From assembly GCA_023014485.1 (NCBI GenBank), contig JAJOZX010000879.1, positions 859,501-923,500 of the forward strand: DNA of 64,000 bases, given 5' to 3'. The notes under the pieces were generated by a model. It was not told the origin of the DNA, searched no databases, and was given only the letters and a program-made list of their open reading frames with translations. Shown piece by piece: positions 1 through 10,960 of this stretch; positions within the stretch are counted from its first letter, which is position 1, and every line of letters starts with the position of its first letter. Both the position numbers and the translations under genes were made by a program. Source of the stretch: Bathynomus jamesi (Eukaryota > Arthropoda > Malacostraca > Isopoda > Cirolanidae).

Positions 1-2642
1 CACCGTTTCTCATTTCAGCTACGTGATTTCTGGTGATGGAAACCCGGAAGTGTATATACCTATTAGGGGCAGCGGTTGATGAGGTGAAAGGATGCAAGCT
101 TCCTTCCTACAGGCAAGCATTCGGTTACTTCCTTTACCTTCACCATGAAAAGAAAATGACAATACGTGACGTGTTGAGGAAGTCACTTCGAGCAGTGATG
201 TCCTTCTGGGAGAAAGCTCACATTCCAACCAGACTCGAGACACACTGCGTCAGCAAACTGGATAAAGTCTTCGAGGAGTGGAAAGGACTCAAAAAACACG
301 CCTCAAGGACGAGCGATTCACACAAGACGAAAGAAAAAGAATTCATTGAACGCCTCGATCGTCTCTTTGACATCGCCCACGCTGATTGTGAGAAATTGGT
401 CAAGTACCCAGAGGATTGGGAGTTCCTTCAGCAGCAGCGCCAGAAAGGACGTCCAGGTTCAATGGCAGGTTTTGGACATGACCCATCAGCGCCAAGTCAA
501 AGATTGTACTCGACGTCGGGAGGAAGAGGAGAAACGAAGAAAGCGATCAGCAGCTGAAATGGAGGCAGTATCCAACGAAGCGGTTTTGGAGTCCTCATCC
601 TCCAGCTCAGATGATAGCGAAGAAAAAGGAGCATGTGGTGTTCGTTAGCGTCTAAACAAAGAGCAACGAAGAACATCATGACATCGGAATTGGCGGCAGC
701 GCTTGATCGCACGCAACTCTCGTCAAGAAAGGCCACATATCTGCTGTTTGAGGCAGCTTCCAGCTTAGGGCATGATGCTAGCGACTACAACATCAATCGT
801 GGATCCATTCATCGTCAGCGTGAAAAATTCCGTACCCTTAAGGCTCGGCAACTGAAGAGCGAGTTCCAAGGCAATAGTCCGTTGACTGTTCACTGGGACG
901 GAAAACTCATGCAAGATCTGACGTCACGAGAATATGTTGACCGCTTACCTATTCTTGTATCTGGCTCCGGGACAGAGCAGCTCCTCGGGTGCCAAAACTT
1001 CTGTCAGGAACCGCGCTGGCACAAACAAATGCCATCATAGATTGCCTGAATGAATGGGGAGTGACCGATCATGTCAAATCTATGTGTTTCGACACAACCG
1101 CGACAAACACAGGCCACCGTGGAGGAACTTGTGTTCTTCTGGAAGAAAAAGTTGGACGTGACCTGTTACACTGCGCGTGCAGACACCATGTACTGGAGTT
1201 GGTGCTACAGGCGGCATTCGCAGCATCGCTAGATTCAGTATCTACCGGTCCAGAAATTCTGCTTTTCAAGCGCTTCCATGATTATTGGACCCGCATTGAC
1301 CAGCAACAGTTCCAAACTGCGGACACAGATGCGTTCACCAAAGCAGCTATTTTTAAGCATAGAACGGAGCTCATTGAGTTTGCAAAATCACAAGCACTTC
1401 AAGTTCGTGATGACTATCAGGAATTCCTCGATCTTTCCGTCATCTTTCTTGGAGGAGTTCCATACAAGGGACTAAACTTCCGCGCCCCTGGTGCTATGCA
1501 CCGGGCGAGATGGATGGCTAAGGGGCTCTATGCCATCAAGATCTGGCTCTTCCGAAGACAGTTTAAACTGACGAACACTGAGGAACGCGGAATTCGAGAT
1601 ATCTGCCTCTTTTCTGTTCTAGTTTACATGAAAGCGTGGGCAACAGCTCATCTGTCCATCGAAGCTCCGCTGAATGATTGGGAATTGATGAGGACGCTCC
1701 TTCGATACCCGCACAAGAAGATCTCTGATGGTACCACCAAGAAGCTGTCTGCGCACCTGTGGTACCATTCGGAGGAGGCAGTGGGTCTGGCGTTCTTTGA
1801 TGAGAGGATATCGATGGAAGTGAAGTGCAGCATGGTTGCAGCGTTAGATCAAGAAGCCCCTCACATGCCGCCAAAACGACCTTTGGTTCTTGATACTATG
1901 TTCCTCAGTGACAGCAAAGGACTGGAGCAACTGATCACAAAGAACACCCGAGGATTCTTCTCAAAACTTCAGTTGCCAGATTGCTTTCTGCTCCACATCT
2001 CAGTTCATGGACGTCAAACTCTGAATACGTGCAAGCTCGGGATGTGGTCTCCAAACTTGCAGTGGTGAACGACAGAGCAGAACGGGCCGTGGCTCTGGTG
2101 AAGGAGCTGAACGGAAAGTTGACAGTGAAAGAAGAACAGCTCCAGTTCCTCGTTCAAGTTGTCACTGACCACAGAAAGCAACACCCAGCTCCGAACAAAT
2201 CAGCATTAGTGAGGACGCGAAAGAACTAATCACTGATCAGCGTATGAGCACCAATTATTCTGCTACTGTATATGTATTTTATTTCTCAAAGTTTTGCTTT
2301 TGTTGCTTCTCCATTTTGTACCATTATTCGCCAAATTGTCTTCTATTTTGATTATATAATAAACTGTTTGTATTCTTTGCGTTTTTAAGTGTCTTACTTT
2401 CGTTATTTCACCAAATTGCCTTGTTTTTTATTATCTGGTTCGGCCCAAGCTGTGAACACTGAACAGCTTGTTGACGTCAACAAATGGGTCTTGTTTTCAG
2501 TGACGAGGGCGACCTTTAAATGATGACCAATCTGGACCAGATTTCTCTTCCGTATGTTTTACACCAAATGGAACAATTTTAGGGGGTGTCATAGGAAAAT
2601 ATCCATCGTTTAATTTTCCCCCTATTACCTAGTGACACCCTA
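1..2642 (+). mobile_element. TAGGG-family DNA transposon, copy 1 (right part)
   Basis: The right-hand part of a DNA transposon whose left end lies outside the window. It holds a decayed transposase (33-2229), a polyadenylation-like AATAAA near 2,360, and a right terminus at 2,634-2,642 that reads TAGGGTGTCACTAGG on the minus strand. A related copy of that terminal motif (TAGGGGGTGTCATAGG) lies about 55 bp inside, in opposite orientation (2,580-2,595). The terminal TAGGGT matches the end of the complete relative at 52,103-56,057, whose protein is homologous. The end is inferred from that match, because no left end is available for checking the target duplication. The 2,230-2,580 stretch has no coding signal and is probably its 3' untranslated region. 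Confidence 0.6.
33..2229 (+). pseudogene. Decayed transposase of the TAGGG family, copy 1
   Basis: Four consecutive open segments in three frames (33-557, about 540-650, 633-1040, 989-2068, 1981-2229) line up with one protein. In order they give a lysine-rich N-terminal region, a serine-rich acidic linker (about 580-640), a core with the motifs HWDGK, CFDTTATNTG and GAMHRARW, and a C-terminal coiled region with VVNDRAERAVAL. The same order and spacing appear in the gene at 52,426-55,634. HWDGK and CFDTTATNTG look like the two aspartate motifs of an RNase H-fold transposase; this is inference. At least three frameshifts make it a pseudogene. Introns seen in the other copy are not obvious here, so it may be intronless or a different subfamily. 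The family is widespread in animal genomes as uncharacterised proteins; I know of no assigned function. Confidence 0.65.
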
Positions 2643-2689
2643 AATTATATAATATATATATATATACACTACGGCAAATGGCTGGTTAC

Positions 2690-2965
2690 GCCTTTTAAGC
2701 CAGATTAAGCTTTCTAAGCCAACTGGCGGATTACACCTTCTAAGCCAACTGTGAGGTCAAGAGTGCTCATTAAGTGATGCGACATGCCTGCAAGAACATC
2801 TTTTCTTTCCTCCTTTCTCCTCTCTCTTACGTTAGGTTTGGGTGGCAGCTTGGGGGATAAACCCCTCCTCCTCGCCTGCATACCCTCTCCCCTTTTTTTG
2901 GTGGCACTGGCACCATGAGGGGGTTGGCACCTTGCAACAATGGGGAGGGGTTTGGCACCTTGCAA
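2690..2965 (-). repeat. LINE-alpha 3' UTR block (G-rich TTGCAA/GGGG and CAGCCAGTTGGC-like repeats)
   Basis: On the minus strand this contains runs of TTGCAAGGTGCC and GGGG, followed by repeats of the form GCCAGTTGGCTTAGAAGG. The same composite block occurs at 8,453-9,420 (plus), 25,935-26,565 (minus) and 63,546-63,835 (plus). In the last case it follows directly on the LINE-alpha ORF2 end, which identifies it as that element's 3' region. Confidence 0.65.
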
Positions 2966-2972
2966 CAATTTA

Positions 2973-3260
2973 TCAACATTGCAATTGTTCTGCACTCGTC
3001 CATTTTGCGGTCATATTACTCCAGTTTATAGCTTTGGAGTGAAAATTACAAATTTCGAATTTGCTTCTTTCTGTTGTTCGTGTTCTTTCCTTCCCTGTTC
3101 CTTTGATATTGGTTGATATTTCAATAATGTTGTGATCAAATATTATAGTTGGGGATATTTCTATATTATCAATTAGGTTGCTGTTGTTTGTGAACACCAA
3201 ATCTAGGCAGTTGTTTTTTCTTGTGTTTTCTGTTATTTCTTGTGTTAACATAAATTCATT
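2973..3260 (-). pseudogene. LINE-alpha ORF2 endonuclease fragment (C-terminal half)
   Basis: The minus-strand reading frame contains the late apurinic-endonuclease signature: a segment ending in LDLVFTNN, then SPTIIFDHNIIEIS, matching the block at 61,310-61,400 of the plus-strand LINE-alpha. The DH pair in IFDHN corresponds to the conserved catalytic histidine region of the endonuclease. The frame continues across the hAT MITE into 4,114-4,440. Downstream it stops and runs into 3' UTR sequence, so no reverse transcriptase follows. Non-functional. Confidence 0.65.
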
Positions 3261-3266
3261 GGCTAG

Positions 3267-4107
3267 CAGTGGTTCTCAACCTTTTTTTAACCATCGCCCC
3301 CTTGAAAAAATTTTTGCCCACTCTATTTTCAAATCGCCCCCTACACACACAAAAAAAAGTGAAATAAAAAATAAAATTTAAAAGGCACTAGTTTGGCAGC
3401 TAAAAAGCACTAAAAGCGCACTAAAAATAATAATCACGTTATCATTTTAGTAGCGCAAGCCTAATTTTAAGTTCAAGTAGCCTCATTCCCGAGAAGTAGG
3501 CCAAACTGGCATCCTCCGCCTTAAACCTTGCAACGTTTTCAAAGGAAAATCACATTTATACATGTGTTAGCACTCCTTATTTATGAATTTTTATCAGATA
3601 AGAAAGCGAACATTCGAAACTCTATTTTATTCTTAAGAAGCACTAATTGAGTGATTAAATTGAGTGACTAGAAACGTGACAACGAGGTCATTGTCTCCGT
3701 ACTCGAAACAAGGGACAAACGCGAAAATTAAGAAGCACTAAAGCACTAAAAGAAAAATCAATGATAATAGATAATAGCACAAAAAATAACACCCGCCCAC
3801 GCTTCTAATTAGGTAAGAACTGACGGACCGTATGCGTAACCGTCACTAAGCCGCTATAGAATGCTTTGAATGACGACCCCCCACTGCACTTCTCATTGGT
3901 CAATTCCCTTTAACGTCATCGACGGCACAATACATACTCCGAATAGTGTTTCAAAACCATTGATGAGCAATTCGAAAATAATTTAATTTTAATCGTTGCC
4001 TAAATAAATTTTCGCCCCCCTTCAGTCAAATTTTCGCCCACTTTCGCCCCCCAATAATTTCATTTTCGCCCCCAGGGGGGCGAAATCGCCCCCGTTGAGA
4101 AACCCTG
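3267..4107. mobile_element. hAT-type MITE inserted in LINE-alpha
   Basis: The left end CAGTGGTTCTCAACC and the right end GTTGAGAAACCCTG form an imperfect terminal inverted repeat typical of hAT elements. Both ends are flanked by GGCTAG (3,261-3,266 and 4,108-4,113); removing the element and one copy restores a continuous LINE endonuclease frame. hAT elements normally duplicate 8 bp, so two positions have probably mutated. The interior is C/G-rich near both ends (CGCCCCC repeats) with no transposase coding, so the element is non-autonomous. Confidence 0.75.
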
Positions 4108-4113
4108 GGCTAG

Positions 4114-4440
4114 AGCTAGTAGCATTTTTTATTGCTCCTGGTCTTCCAGTGTGCCCCCTTTTTCTTGGTGTATGCATATATTTTTTCCTATCCTTTTATA
4201 TTTCATGAATCGAGGATTAAAATCACCACAGAGATAAATATTTTGGGTTAGAGAGTATAGATCTTCTACCCAGTTTCTGACCTCTGTAATGGAATCTGAG
4301 AATTTTGAGGTTGGAGTGTTCGGGGTCTGCATATTACAATCAGTACCATATTTAATTTTTCAACTTTTACAACCATATTTAATTTTTCTACGTTGTTGTT
4401 TGAAGTACTTATAGTCATTTCTGCCATATGTTTCTCGCGT
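4114..4440 (-). pseudogene. LINE-alpha ORF2 endonuclease fragment (middle)
   Basis: Continues the endonuclease reading frame interrupted by the MITE. The readable core has the motif LCGDFNPRFMKYKRIG, equivalent to CGDFNFPFIKYKKVDR at 60,360-60,410 of the plus-strand LINE-alpha. The asparagine in GDFN is a conserved endonuclease residue. Upstream bases to about 4,440 can be read only with frameshifts. Confidence 0.6.
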
Positions 4441-4699
4441 GAATAAATAGTACATCCTCCTTTACGCCTTATTGTTCTGTCGGCTCGGAATATGTTATAG
4501 TTGTCAATTTGTATTTCTTTTTTGTTAACAAAAACTCACAATTTTCACAGTTCGCCTGGCAGTTCTTTAGATGGGTTCAGTGAGGTATGCAAAATCTGCT
4601 CCGGTTTCTTACATGAGTCCTTTCAGGTAAAAAACTGTCCGGGGAATGGTGTGGTTTAAGGCCCTGAATGGAGGCTGGGATTATTTTAATTTTTTCCCT

Positions 4700-5790
4700 T
4701 TCGTTTTACCATTTATTTAGTTCCGATTTGTTTGTTTTCCAATGGTGGTGCATGTTACGTTGCCTTGTGATCCTTCGGGAATTTTTCCTCTCTTTATCTT
4801 TTTCAATACCTGGTGTCCCGATATCGCGTGGAATGTCTTTATGTATGTCTTCTGTACGGCTCTTGGATCCCTGTACTTGTCAGTTGGCTTTGTATCTGCT
4901 GGATGGTATTTAGCAGATGAATTGTGTTGCTCCATCTAAAAAATTGGTAGCCCTCTTTGGTGCTGGTTTTGTCTGCGCACTTATCGTGCTCCTTTTAGGG
5001 TGGTAGTAACGGCATTTTTGTCCTATTTGCACTCCCTATATCTTGCATAGGTTTTGCAAATAAGATGATGTGGAACTTGCATTCGTTTTCAAATTTGCAA
5101 TATCTCTTTGTGTAATGGAAGTTACATAAAGTGGGATGTGTATAGATGCTTAATATTTACATATGATATCTTCTACGTTTCTAGTTCTCGTCGTCCGTTT
5201 ATTTTCTTTGTTTTTATTTTATTATCATTATTTTATTATTTTCCTTAGCATTATCATTATTTTTACTATTATCATTTCTTACTTTTCCAGTTCTTGTCGG
5301 CCCTTTATTTTCTACGTATTTAGTTATTATCTTTATTATTATTATTATTAGTTATTATTATTATTACTAGTTATTATCTTTATTACCATTATTATCCTCG
5401 TTGGGCAGTTTTACCATATCACAAATTTTACTCATCTCTTTTCTTTCTTTTATGTCTTCATTCCGCGTTATATTTTTATTTGTTTCTCTCTCATCCATCC
5501 GGTTTTGCATCGGAGCATTTCGGTACTCTTCTTTCCCCATTATTCCCTCCTTTTCCGTAGCACTCATATTCGCATTCTCCATTTCTTTAAGTACCGCAAA
5601 AGAGTTTACAGTCTGTGTACATGCGTCGCACAGGAATTTGATTCCCGCGATTTGTTTGGCATTCGACACAAGGGATATTTTTCTATCATCCCAATTCATA
5701 CAGATAAAGTCATGCAGTTTTTGACAGAAATCACACCTGAATGCCACAGTTTCAGTTGTTTCCAAATTACAGAAATTGCAAATTAGGTGG
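4700..5790 (-). pseudogene. LINE-alpha ORF1 (PHD-like and CCCH zinc fingers), minus copy
   Basis: The 5' part is an open frame at 5,367-5,765 with a PHD-like finger: CxxC (just upstream, around 5,775), CDFC, a following H and C, and CDAC at the end. An AT-rich trinucleotide run (about 5,180-5,400) splits the gene. Farther on, about 5,040-5,105, two CCCH-type fingers are visible: CKFENECKFHH (C-x5-C-x3-H) and CKTYARYREC (C-x8-C). The last piece, 4,717-4,935, is an unassigned basic segment. ORF1 proteins of LINEs bind the element RNA; that role is inferred here. The plus-strand copy at 58,219-59,854 has the same order of fingers. Confidence 0.55.
5175..5400. repeat. AT-rich trinucleotide (ATT)n microsatellite
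   Basis: Degenerate TTA/ATT repeats with interspersed TTTTCT, lying inside the minus-strand LINE-alpha ORF1 and breaking its frame. Probably an expansion of an A-rich coding stretch. Confidence 0.7.
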
Positions 5791-5800
5791 TCATGCTATT

Positions 5801-6079
5801 CTTTAATTATCGTCGTCGCTCAAAAAAAAATACACACACAACTGGGTGCTGGGTGTCGGTGTCAGGTGTCGGTTACGAGGGTTTTATGACCTTTACGTTT
5901 TATGACCATTTTCCTACCTTGTTTCAAAACTTTTCTCGAATGCCAACCGTGTTACGATTTAAATATATACTTTAAAATGGTGATAATTTGTGTAAACTGT
6001 ATTGCACTTTCTTAAATTTAATGCATTTCACTTTATAATTTATATGCATGGATTCACTGATACTTTATACACTTTCAGG
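5801..6079. other. Stretch without recognised gene
   Basis: AT-rich sequence between the 5' end of the minus-strand LINE-alpha and the start of LINE-beta. The part nearest 5,800-5,890 (a GGTGTCGGT repeat) is probably LINE-alpha 5' UTR. No open frame with a recognisable domain. Confidence 0.4.
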
Positions 6080-6164
6080 TGTAAAAAGAATAAACCGCCG
6101 AGAAGCTATTCCCTTCTTATTTGGATATTAATACTATATCTCGGTAGACAACTTCTTAAACAAG

Positions 6165-7079
6165 AATTACAACAATGGCAACCTGTTTTTCCTGAACTTA
6201 AACATTCGCAGTCTCCCAAACCACTTTGACGAATTGACAGCTAACCTGAAATTACGAGTATTACAACCTAAATTCACGTGCATTATATTAACTGAAACCT
6301 GGTCAAATGATAATAATAAGATCTTTTTTAACATTCCAGGGTACACAAACTACATATATTTAGGTCTACCAATAGGGGAGGAGGTGTAAGCATATTTGTA
6401 GACTCAATCTGCAAGAGTAAAAGTATCGAAGAACTGACAAGCATAAACAGTACAGTACATCAGAAACACTTACAATTGAAATGTTTGTCCTTAACACCCA
6501 GTATTCAGTTTTAGGCATGTACCGACCACCAACTGGTAACATACCAACTTTTATTACAAATATGGATAGAATTCTAACCTCCAATTACATCTATAACAAT
6601 TGCGTTATTGCAGGAGATTTAAATATTGATCTCACCAAAGAACATTCAACTAATAACATGAGCTTCCTTCACAACGTCATGGCTGCAAGTGGTTTTAAAT
6701 TAGCTATTACAAAGCCAACTACACTTCACAATGACATTAGAAATTCGACTATGCTAGATCAGATCTAGTTGAGTTCCCCGCTTGAATGCATCTCGGGGTA
6801 TAATTATATTCAATATCACAGATCACTTGCCTACGTACACTATGCTAATCATCCATTTCTCTGCAAAGGAAACCATAAAAGTTCATTAAAGTTCCTAAGA
6901 AAAATAACAGATTTTGACTGGACTAGAATAACCGAAAGTAACCATGACATTGGAACAAAATTTCAAGCATTCTCAGACACACTAATAGATACATTCAACA
7001 TAAACTTTCGTCTTAAATCAAAAGTAATCTCTAAAACTAAATATAACAACCAATGGATTACACCAGCACTCATTGTAAG
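6165..7079 (+). pseudogene. LINE-beta ORF2 endonuclease and linker
   Basis: The endonuclease domain would nick target DNA for target-primed reverse transcription. The longest intact pieces are 6,481-6,768, carrying the YRPP and GDLN motifs, and 6,769-7,131, carrying the downstream linker. One frameshift separates the TETW-containing segment (about 6,190-6,480) from the YRPP segment. The reading frame stops at 7,079 because a MITE is inserted. Confidence 0.6.
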
Positions 7080-7673
7080 CAGTGGCGACTGGCGTATAGG
7101 AGCGATGGAGCGGTCGCTCCCCCTTGCTTGAAACGATAAATATTAATTTAACAGATAAAAAATATATTAATTTTAAGATATTAAAAAAAATATTCTTGAA
7201 ATATATTTTAAAAATTCATGTGGCATATCATGATTCATGAGGCATTTTGAGTAAGCCTTCATACAGTACATAATATTCTAAACTTATAGCATAGCTTCAA
7301 ACAGCGTACCGCTGTTTGAATACAAAATAATATTGCAGCCGAATGGAGCGATAGATTTTTCGCTCAAGTAAATATAAATTATATTTTACTGTTGTAATGA
7401 AAATATAAGTACAATCGCGAATTTTTTTTATAATAACTTTATTTTTAGTAATAATTACTTCAGTAATAATGATATAAGCCATTTATATGTATTTTATTGA
7501 AATTATTACTTATTTGTAATTAACTAGAATTGTACGTCTGGCATAGCCGCATATGTTAATACAAGTACTCTTGTGAGCGGCAGTTGGATTCGCGCTAGCC
7601 TATTGTGAGTCCGTGTTGTCGTACAATTTTATGAAATCGCACCCCCATACATTTATACCACGAGTCGCCACTG
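7080..7673. mobile_element. hAT-type MITE with perfect 8-bp target duplication
   Basis: The ends CAGTGGCGACT and AGTCGCCACTG are perfect inverted repeats of 11 bp. The element is flanked by identical ATTGTAAG at 7,072-7,079 and 7,674-7,681. Inside it is AT-rich without coding. Removing it restores the LINE-beta frame, which reads on in 7,682 onward. Confidence 0.88.
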
Positions 7674-7681
7674 ATTGTAAG

Positions 7682-8159
7682 TATTAAACGCAAGCATACT
7701 CTCTTTTAAACTATGAAAAACTGATATTATTACCGAACAGACATACAAAAATTACTGAAACAGACTTAATGCAGTAATTAAAAAAGAAAAAGCAAATCAT
7801 TATTGTTTAAAAATTGATGAACAAAAATTCCAATCCAAAAAAGCTATAGAACATTCTGAAAGAGTTAATTAACAAAGAAAGTTAAAACAAATCTCTTGTC
7901 TTCCCTCATACAAAGTGGAAATTCTTACATGACCCCAAAGACAGCCAATTTTTTAAACAACTTCTTTGCAAATATCGGTTCCAATACTGCAGCCTCGCTC
8001 CCAATTACAGACATGCACTGCCGACAATACATGCCACAACCAAATCGGAACTCATTTTTCTTTGATCCAATCCTACCATACGATATCTCTCCAGCAATAA
8101 AAATCTAAAAAATAAAGATTCTGACATCAATATAATCCCGGTAAAAATATACGAATTAG
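7682..8159 (+). pseudogene. LINE-beta ORF2, linker to reverse transcriptase
   Basis: Frames in this stretch carry the lead-in to a LINE reverse transcriptase: NFLNNFFANIGSN (about 7,945) and LKNKDSDINIIPVKI (about 8,105-8,155). At least three frame changes and several stops. The next domain part resumes at 8,394 after a MITE. Confidence 0.5.
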
Positions 8160-8161
8160 TA

Positions 8162-8391
8162 CCGTTACTTCGGACACTTCAGACACAGGATGACTTCGGA
8201 CAAACTCTGAGTAAAAAGTGTTACTATTAAATAGCTTCTAAATGAAATAATAAGAATAAGAACTACCAGGGGAATGTTCTGATGCAGAGAGTTTTATTTA
8301 CTTATTTCATTTAGGAGCTATTTAGCAGTAAAACGTTTTACTCAGATTTTGTCCGAAATCACCCGATGTCAGAAGTCACCCCGGTTTACGG
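8162..8391. mobile_element. Foldback MITE with TA target
   Basis: Two arms of about 115 bp are inverted copies of each other. The ends read TACCGT...ACGGTA, and TA flanks both sides (8,160-8,161 and 8,392-8,393), as expected for a Tc1/mariner-type MITE. Each arm includes the block TAAATAGCTYCTAAATGAAATA. It lies inside LINE-beta. Confidence 0.7.
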
Positions 8392-8452
8392 TATCCGATG
8401 AAATTGCAATCCCACTCAGCAAAGTGATGAGTGAATCAAAAATACTAAGTAA

Positions 8453-9420
8453 GTAGTATAGCCGCAAAAGGGGAGAGTGCAAGAATGTTGCAGGTTATTA
8501 TGTAATATTGCAAAGGGGGATGGGGGTTGTTGCAAAATGGGGTGGGGTTGTTGCAAAGGGGTGGTGGGGTTGTTGCAAAGGGGGTGGGTGTTGTTGCAAA
8601 GGGGGGTAGGGGTGGGGGTTGCAAAAAAAATAAAAAAAAAAAAAAATTAAAAAAAGAAAAAAAGAAAAAAGAAAGAAAAAAAGAATACTGGCCTTTGTTG
8701 CCAACCTAGGTTGCAAGGGGCATGCAACTTGGGGGTCTCCCCCAAGCTATTCCCCCCAAAGGACCAGAGAGAAAGGAGGAGAGAAAGGAGGAGAGGTGTT
8801 CACCTGGCAGGAGCCAAGTGCACATTAAGACTTCAGCCGAGTAGGCGTTGTTTTATAGGCTCCTAATCAGCCAGAATCAGCCAGTTGACTGAGCCAAGGA
8901 GAGAGACACCTGAAGGAGAGAGAGAGACACCTGAAGAAGAGAGAGACGCCTGAAGGAGAGAGAGAGAGACCTGAAGGAGAGAGACACCTGTAGGAGAGAG
9001 AGAGAGAGACCTGAAGGAGAGAGAGACGCCTGTAGGAGAGAGAGACGCCTGTAGGAGAGAGAGAGGAGTTCTCCCCCAAGTTATTTTCGTTTTCCTAACC
9101 TAAGAGGCCACTAAGGGGTTTTACGAAAGGGCCTGAAAGAGAAGGACCAGAGGTCCTTGCTCGGCTGGGAGCCGAGCTGGAATGAGTCTTTCACCAACTT
9201 CGCGGTCTTTTATAAGCCTCTATTCTGGCTGAATTGCCAGATAGCGCAATGTGTTCAGTTGCTGAGTTGTCAGATCGCACCATGTATGCAGATGCAGAGT
9301 TGCCACATCAAGCCATGTAATCGGGTGCTGATGTGCCAGATCGCACCATCAGATAGCGCCATGTATTCCAGAAATATTAATCATCCATTGTGTAACAATA
9401 TGACGATAGTTATTCCAATT
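8453..9420 (+). repeat. LINE-alpha 3' end, solitary fragment
   Basis: Begins with TATAGCCGCAAAAGGGGAGA and continues with a minisatellite of TTGTTGCAAAGGGGGT units (8,510-8,620), an A-rich run, a conserved block CACCTGGCAGGAGCCAAGTG (8,800-8,822), ACTTCAGCCGAG and a second minisatellite. The same series occurs reversed at 25,935-26,565 and after LINE-alpha ORF2 at 63,546 onward. No LINE coding remains in this copy. The last 250 bp have a loose repeat of TTGCCAGATMGCRCCATGTA. Confidence 0.6.
8883..9066. repeat. Minisatellite of GAGAGAGACACCTGAAG-like units
   Basis: About nine to ten copies of a 16-22 bp unit, GGAGAGAGAGACRCCTGWAG, with variable length of the GA run. It lies within the LINE-alpha 3' block. 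Confidence 0.85.
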
Positions 9421-9479
9421 AAATTCTGTTTAAATACACCTTTATTAATTGCATGCCTTTCCAGTTTTTTTTGCAATGA

Positions 9480-9751
9480 TCGGATTGCTAGATATATATT
9501 ATTATATATATATATATATATATATATATTCTTTTCTTATGTTAGGTAAATATATATATATATATTAATTTTATAACATTTAATTTTAGTTTAGAAGCAA
9601 ATTTAACATTAACTTCATTGAACTTAAACTTTTCGAAACAAATAACATAGTTTACCTTCGAAAACTTCATAATAGAAAATAATTAATTTTATGGTTAACT
9701 AGTTTATTTCGTTTACTATAATTATATATATTGTCTTTTAAGCAGCTTATG

Positions 9752-9829
<78 letters not shown>

Positions 9830-10182
9830 AAACTCTTTCAGCTAAAGAAGCCTTATGTATAGAATTGGTTGTGTAATAGCTGATATTAAACTCTTTTAAC
9901 ATGTTCTGAAAGCACGGCTTATAATTTCCTTCCCCATATCCAATAGCACTTCAAGACATTATTGTATAGAAATAAGGTTACACAAGTACTACAAGAAATA
10001 AATCCTAAAATAATTATATAAGACCGAAGTAATGGTCTGGCGTGAATCCAATTAAACTCTGTTTATAAACATTCGAATATCAGTGGGGAAAAACGAGCGG
10101 AATTGAAATACCATGAACTTTGGTACAAAGCAATTGATCGGTACCCCAAACCCGTATATATATATATATAATATATATATAT

Positions 10183-10221
<39 letters not shown>

Positions 10222-10493
10222 ATTGCTAGATATATATTATTATATATATATATATATATACACATTCTTTTCTTATGTTAGGTAAATATATATATATATA
10301 TATTTATTTATTTTATAACATTTAATTTTAGTTTAGAAGCAAATTTAACATTAACTTCATTGAACTTAAACTTTTCGAAACAAATAACATAGTTTACCTT
10401 CGAAAACTTCATAATAGAAAATAATTAATTTTATGGTTAACTAGTTTATTTCGTTTACTATAATTATATATATAGTCTTTTAAGCAGCTTATG

Positions 10494-10541
<48 letters not shown>

Positions 10542-10874
10542 CATATATCTGAACTCTTTCAGCTAAAGAAGCCTTATGTATAGAATTGGTTGTGTAATAG
10601 CTGATATTAAACTTTTTTAACATGTTCTGAAAGCACGGCTTATAATTTCCTTCCCCATATCCAATAGCACTTCAAGACATTATTGTATAGAAATAAGGTA
10701 ACACAAGTATTACAAGAAATAAATCCTAAAATAATTATATAAGACAGAAGTAATGGTCTGGCGTGAATCCAATTAAACTCTGTTTATAAACATTCGAATA
10801 TCAGTAGGGAAAAACGAACGGAATTGAAATAACATGAACTTTGGTACAAAGCAATTGATCGGTACCCCAAACCC

Positions 10875-10960
<86 letters not shown>

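Larger units (their letters stand above)
2675..5800 (-). mobile_element. LINE-alpha, minus-strand copy, interrupted and internally deleted
   Basis: A non-LTR retrotransposon read on the minus strand. From 5' (right) to 3' (left) it has an ORF1 with zinc fingers (5,790-4,720), the endonuclease part of ORF2 (about 4,440-4,114 and 3,260-2,973), and then directly the G-rich, repeat-bearing 3' untranslated region (2,965-2,675). The whole reverse transcriptase is missing, so endonuclease coding joins the 3' end by deletion. A hAT MITE sits at 3,267-4,107. Sequence identity of layout with the plus-strand copy at 57,900-63,835 supports the assignment. The bases between 4,440 and 4,720 give only short broken frames. 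Confidence 0.7.
6080..8450 (+). mobile_element. LINE-beta, plus-strand, 5' part to start of reverse transcriptase
   Basis: A second LINE family, distinct from LINE-alpha. Endonuclease motifs are visible in order: NIRSLPNHFDEL, ILTETW, RGGGVSIFVDS, MYRPPTG and IAGDLNIDL (6,190-6,660). The linker to reverse transcriptase follows (6,771-7,079), then after a MITE a segment with NFLNNFFANIGSN and, in another frame, NLKNKDSDINIIPVKIYE, the typical lead-in of CR1/Jockey-group reverse transcriptases (7,900-8,160). After a second MITE the frame resumes at 8,394 (SDEIAIPLSKVM) and ends near 8,450, where LINE-alpha 3' sequence begins. Several frameshifts. Confidence 0.65.

Noticed and set aside
3178..3381. 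Host gene exon at 3,178-3,381
   Set aside because: Covers the boundary between the LINE fragment and hAT MITE; no conserved coding signal.
5401..5786. Plus-strand open frames around 5,400-5,786
   Set aside because: They lie opposite LINE-alpha ORF1, whose zinc-finger cysteine pattern on the minus strand is the convincing reading.
8883..9066. CRISPR-like array of short repeats
   Set aside because: Units are directly adjacent GA-rich minisatellite copies without unique spacers, in a eukaryotic LINE tail.
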